This document shows, piece by piece, positions 62,817-64,000 of a stretch of 64,000 nt of DNA. The DNA comes from Paenibacillus ferrarius (GTDB lineage Bacteria; Bacillota; Bacilli; Paenibacillales; NBRC-103111), in the NCBI RefSeq assembly GCF_002027705.1, contig NZ_MBTG01000073.1, forward strand, positions 124,001 through 188,000, given 5' to 3'. Made by a program: the position numbers and the translations under genes. The notes under the pieces were generated by a model, which saw only the letters and a list, made by a program, of their open reading frames with translations, ran no database searches and was not told the origin of the DNA. The first letter of the stretch is position 1. Each line of letters opens with the position of its first letter.

Positions 62817-64000
62817 TTGAAAAAGTTTCTTAATACGGTTACGGTCATTGTGATGTTTGCCAGCCTCGTTACGGCTTGCGGGAAACCGGATCAAGCAGGG
62901 TCAAGCAGCACGACAGACAAAGCCCCAAGCGCGACCAACACGCCTAACGCAGATAAAAAGACAGAGAGCGGTCAGAAGGTCGAAATTAAGTTTTTCAGCA
63001 ACAACCCGGATCGCGGAGGTGGTCAAGGGAAAGCGGAGCAGCTATTAATTGACCAGTATATGAAAGAAAATCCTTCTATTAAGATATCAGTGGAAACGCT
63101 TTCTCCAGATCCTCAGTTCCAAGATAAGCTGAAAATTTATAACGTTTCGGATACTCTCCCGGATGTCACGATGATGTGGGGGGGCGCACGCTATCTCGGA
63201 CCTTTGGTTAAGAACAATGCGCTTGTCAGCTTCACCAAGCAGGATTTCGCTGGTCAAGGATTTATCGATGCGGCATTCGATTCTTTCACGTTGAACAATA
63301 AGATTTATGGAATCCCTAAAAATACGGACTTTTTGGTCCTGTATGTCAATAAAAAAGTGCTTGCCGACCATGGATTGGAGCCTCCTAAAACAGAAGCCGA
63401 TCTTTTCAAAATTGCTGAGAAATTGAAAGGCACCAATGTTGTGCCGATAGCGCTGGATGGAAGAGATTCATGGCCGTTGGGCTTACTGTTTGATGCTGTT
63501 GTAGCGCGTCAATCCGGCGGTTTCGACTTGTATCATAAAGCGATTGATCGCTCTGGCTCCTTCAAGGATCCAGCTGTCATTACCTCAGCGAAGAAATTGC
63601 AGGATATGGTGAAAAGCGGCGTATTCGGCGAAGGCTTCCTGAACTTGGATTACGGAGCAGCTAGAAACTTGTTCGGACAAGGCAAAGCTGCCATGTACTT
63701 GATGGGCCAATGGGAAATGGGGGTTTCGACCGATACGAACTTCCCGGATGATGTGCGCAGCAACATGATCGCCATTCCGTACCCAGCTTCTGATGATGGC
63801 AAAAGTCCGACAACCGATCTTCTGGCCTGGTTTGGCGGCGGATACAGTGTATCCAGCAAATCCAAAAATTCCGGTGAAGCCAAGAAATTTGCCATCTGGA
63901 TGTTCAAAAAAGAGAATTGGTCCAAAACCGTTTGGCAGAATGGCATTACGTTCCCGGCACAATCCTATGATGAGTTCAACACGGGCAAGGAAACCCAAAT
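62817..64000 (+). CDS. ABC transporter solute-binding lipoprotein (module D, partial)
   Basis: The frame runs from TTG 62817 to the window end with no stop. The N-terminus MKKFLNTVTVIVMFASLVTA leads to lipobox VTAC (Cys near residue 21), then a Ser/Thr linker. The mature part is a sugar-type binding fold (EIKFFSNNPDRGG, SDTLPDVTMMWGGARYLGPL, NTDFLVLYVNKKVLADHGLE, GQGKAAMYLMGQWEMGV). It resembles the MsmE/raffinose-type binding proteins more than the larger LplA group. GAGGGG is 5 bases ahead. Permeases are expected just beyond the window. Confidence 0.9.
   Translation, partial: MKKFLNTVTVIVMFASLVTACGKPDQAGSSSTTDKAPSATNTPNADKKTESGQKVEIKFFSNNPDRGGGQGKAEQLLIDQYMKENPSIKISVETLSPDPQFQDKLKIYNVSDTLPDVTMMWGGARYLGPLVKNNALVSFTKQDFAGQGFIDAAFDSFTLNNKIYGIPKNTDFLVLYVNKKVLADHGLEPPKTEADLFKIAEKLKGTNVVPIALDGRDSWPLGLLFDAVVARQSGGFDLYHKAIDRSGSFKDPAVITSAKKLQDMVKSGVFGEGFLNLDYGAARNLFGQGKAAMYLMGQWEMGVSTDTNFPDDVRSNMIAIPYPASDDGKSPTTDLLAWFGGGYSVSSKSKNSGEAKKFAIWMFKKENWSKTVWQNGITFPAQSYDEFNTGKETQ

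Overview
The window looks like a chromosomal stretch from a Paenibacillus-type, spore-forming Bacillota bacterium. The reasons are four YesM/YesN-type two-component systems in 64 kb, each beside carbohydrate uptake (CUT1, LplABC-like) ABC transporter genes; a large secreted protein with three S-layer homology (SLH) domains; a CwlJ-type spore cortex hydrolase; a short remnant that reads like sporulation sigma-K; strong AGGAGG-type ribosome sites; and moderate GC. This is inference from gene content, because no rRNA or marker gene is present.

Layout. 1-2.8 kb: the 5' part of a MocR-type GntR/aminotransferase regulator on the minus strand, two small membrane-protein ORFs ending at a terminator, a sigma-K-like fragment, and an Rpn-type PD-(D/E)XK protein. 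3.0-8.8 kb: a multidomain SLH protein, then a 5'-truncated GH10 xylanase with two CBM9-like domains. 8.9-11.0 kb (minus): an SGNH hydrolase and an AraC regulator. 11.1-26.8 kb (module A): histidine kinase, response regulator, solute-binding lipoprotein, two permeases, a 1403-aa secreted clan-A-like glycosidase, then after a terminator an arabinose/fucose-isomerase-like protein and an 827-aa protein I cannot place in a named family. 26.8-30.7 kb: a patchwork of a sensor fragment, a 117-aa protein, a VOC protein, CwlJ, an MDR dehydrogenase, a truncated Gfo/Idh gene and a MITE-like element with TA-flanked terminal inverted repeats.

30.8-40.8 kb (module B): kinase, regulator, two permeases, solute-binding protein, TIM-barrel sugar isomerase/epimerase, Gfo/Idh dehydrogenase and MFS transporter, closed by a terminator. 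41.0-50.6 kb (module C): kinase, regulator, a cre-like site, two permeases, solute-binding protein, a GH110-like alpha-1,3-galactosidase and a GH95 alpha-L-fucosidase that has lost its middle. 50.8-59.1 kb: a tight nine-gene catabolic operon (ThuA-like, GH105, PfkB kinase, MDR dehydrogenase, SMP-30, 2-hydroxyacid dehydrogenase, shikimate-dehydrogenase-like, cupin phosphoglucose isomerase, aldo/keto reductase). 59.3-64 kb (module D): kinase, regulator and a solute-binding lipoprotein that runs off the window.

How it works together. Each kinase/AraC-type regulator pair probably senses a different oligosaccharide and switches on the adjacent importer and its glycosidases. The released sugars would be processed by local isomerases, dehydrogenases and kinases. 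Several hydrolase or oxidoreductase genes are broken (GH10, GH95, Gfo/Idh, a sensor fragment), so the region gains and loses glycan loci. The best candidates for undescribed biology are the 827-aa protein with its isomerase partner (22.8-26.8 kb) and the nine-gene operon (50.8-59.1 kb), whose enzyme mix matches no textbook pathway I can name.
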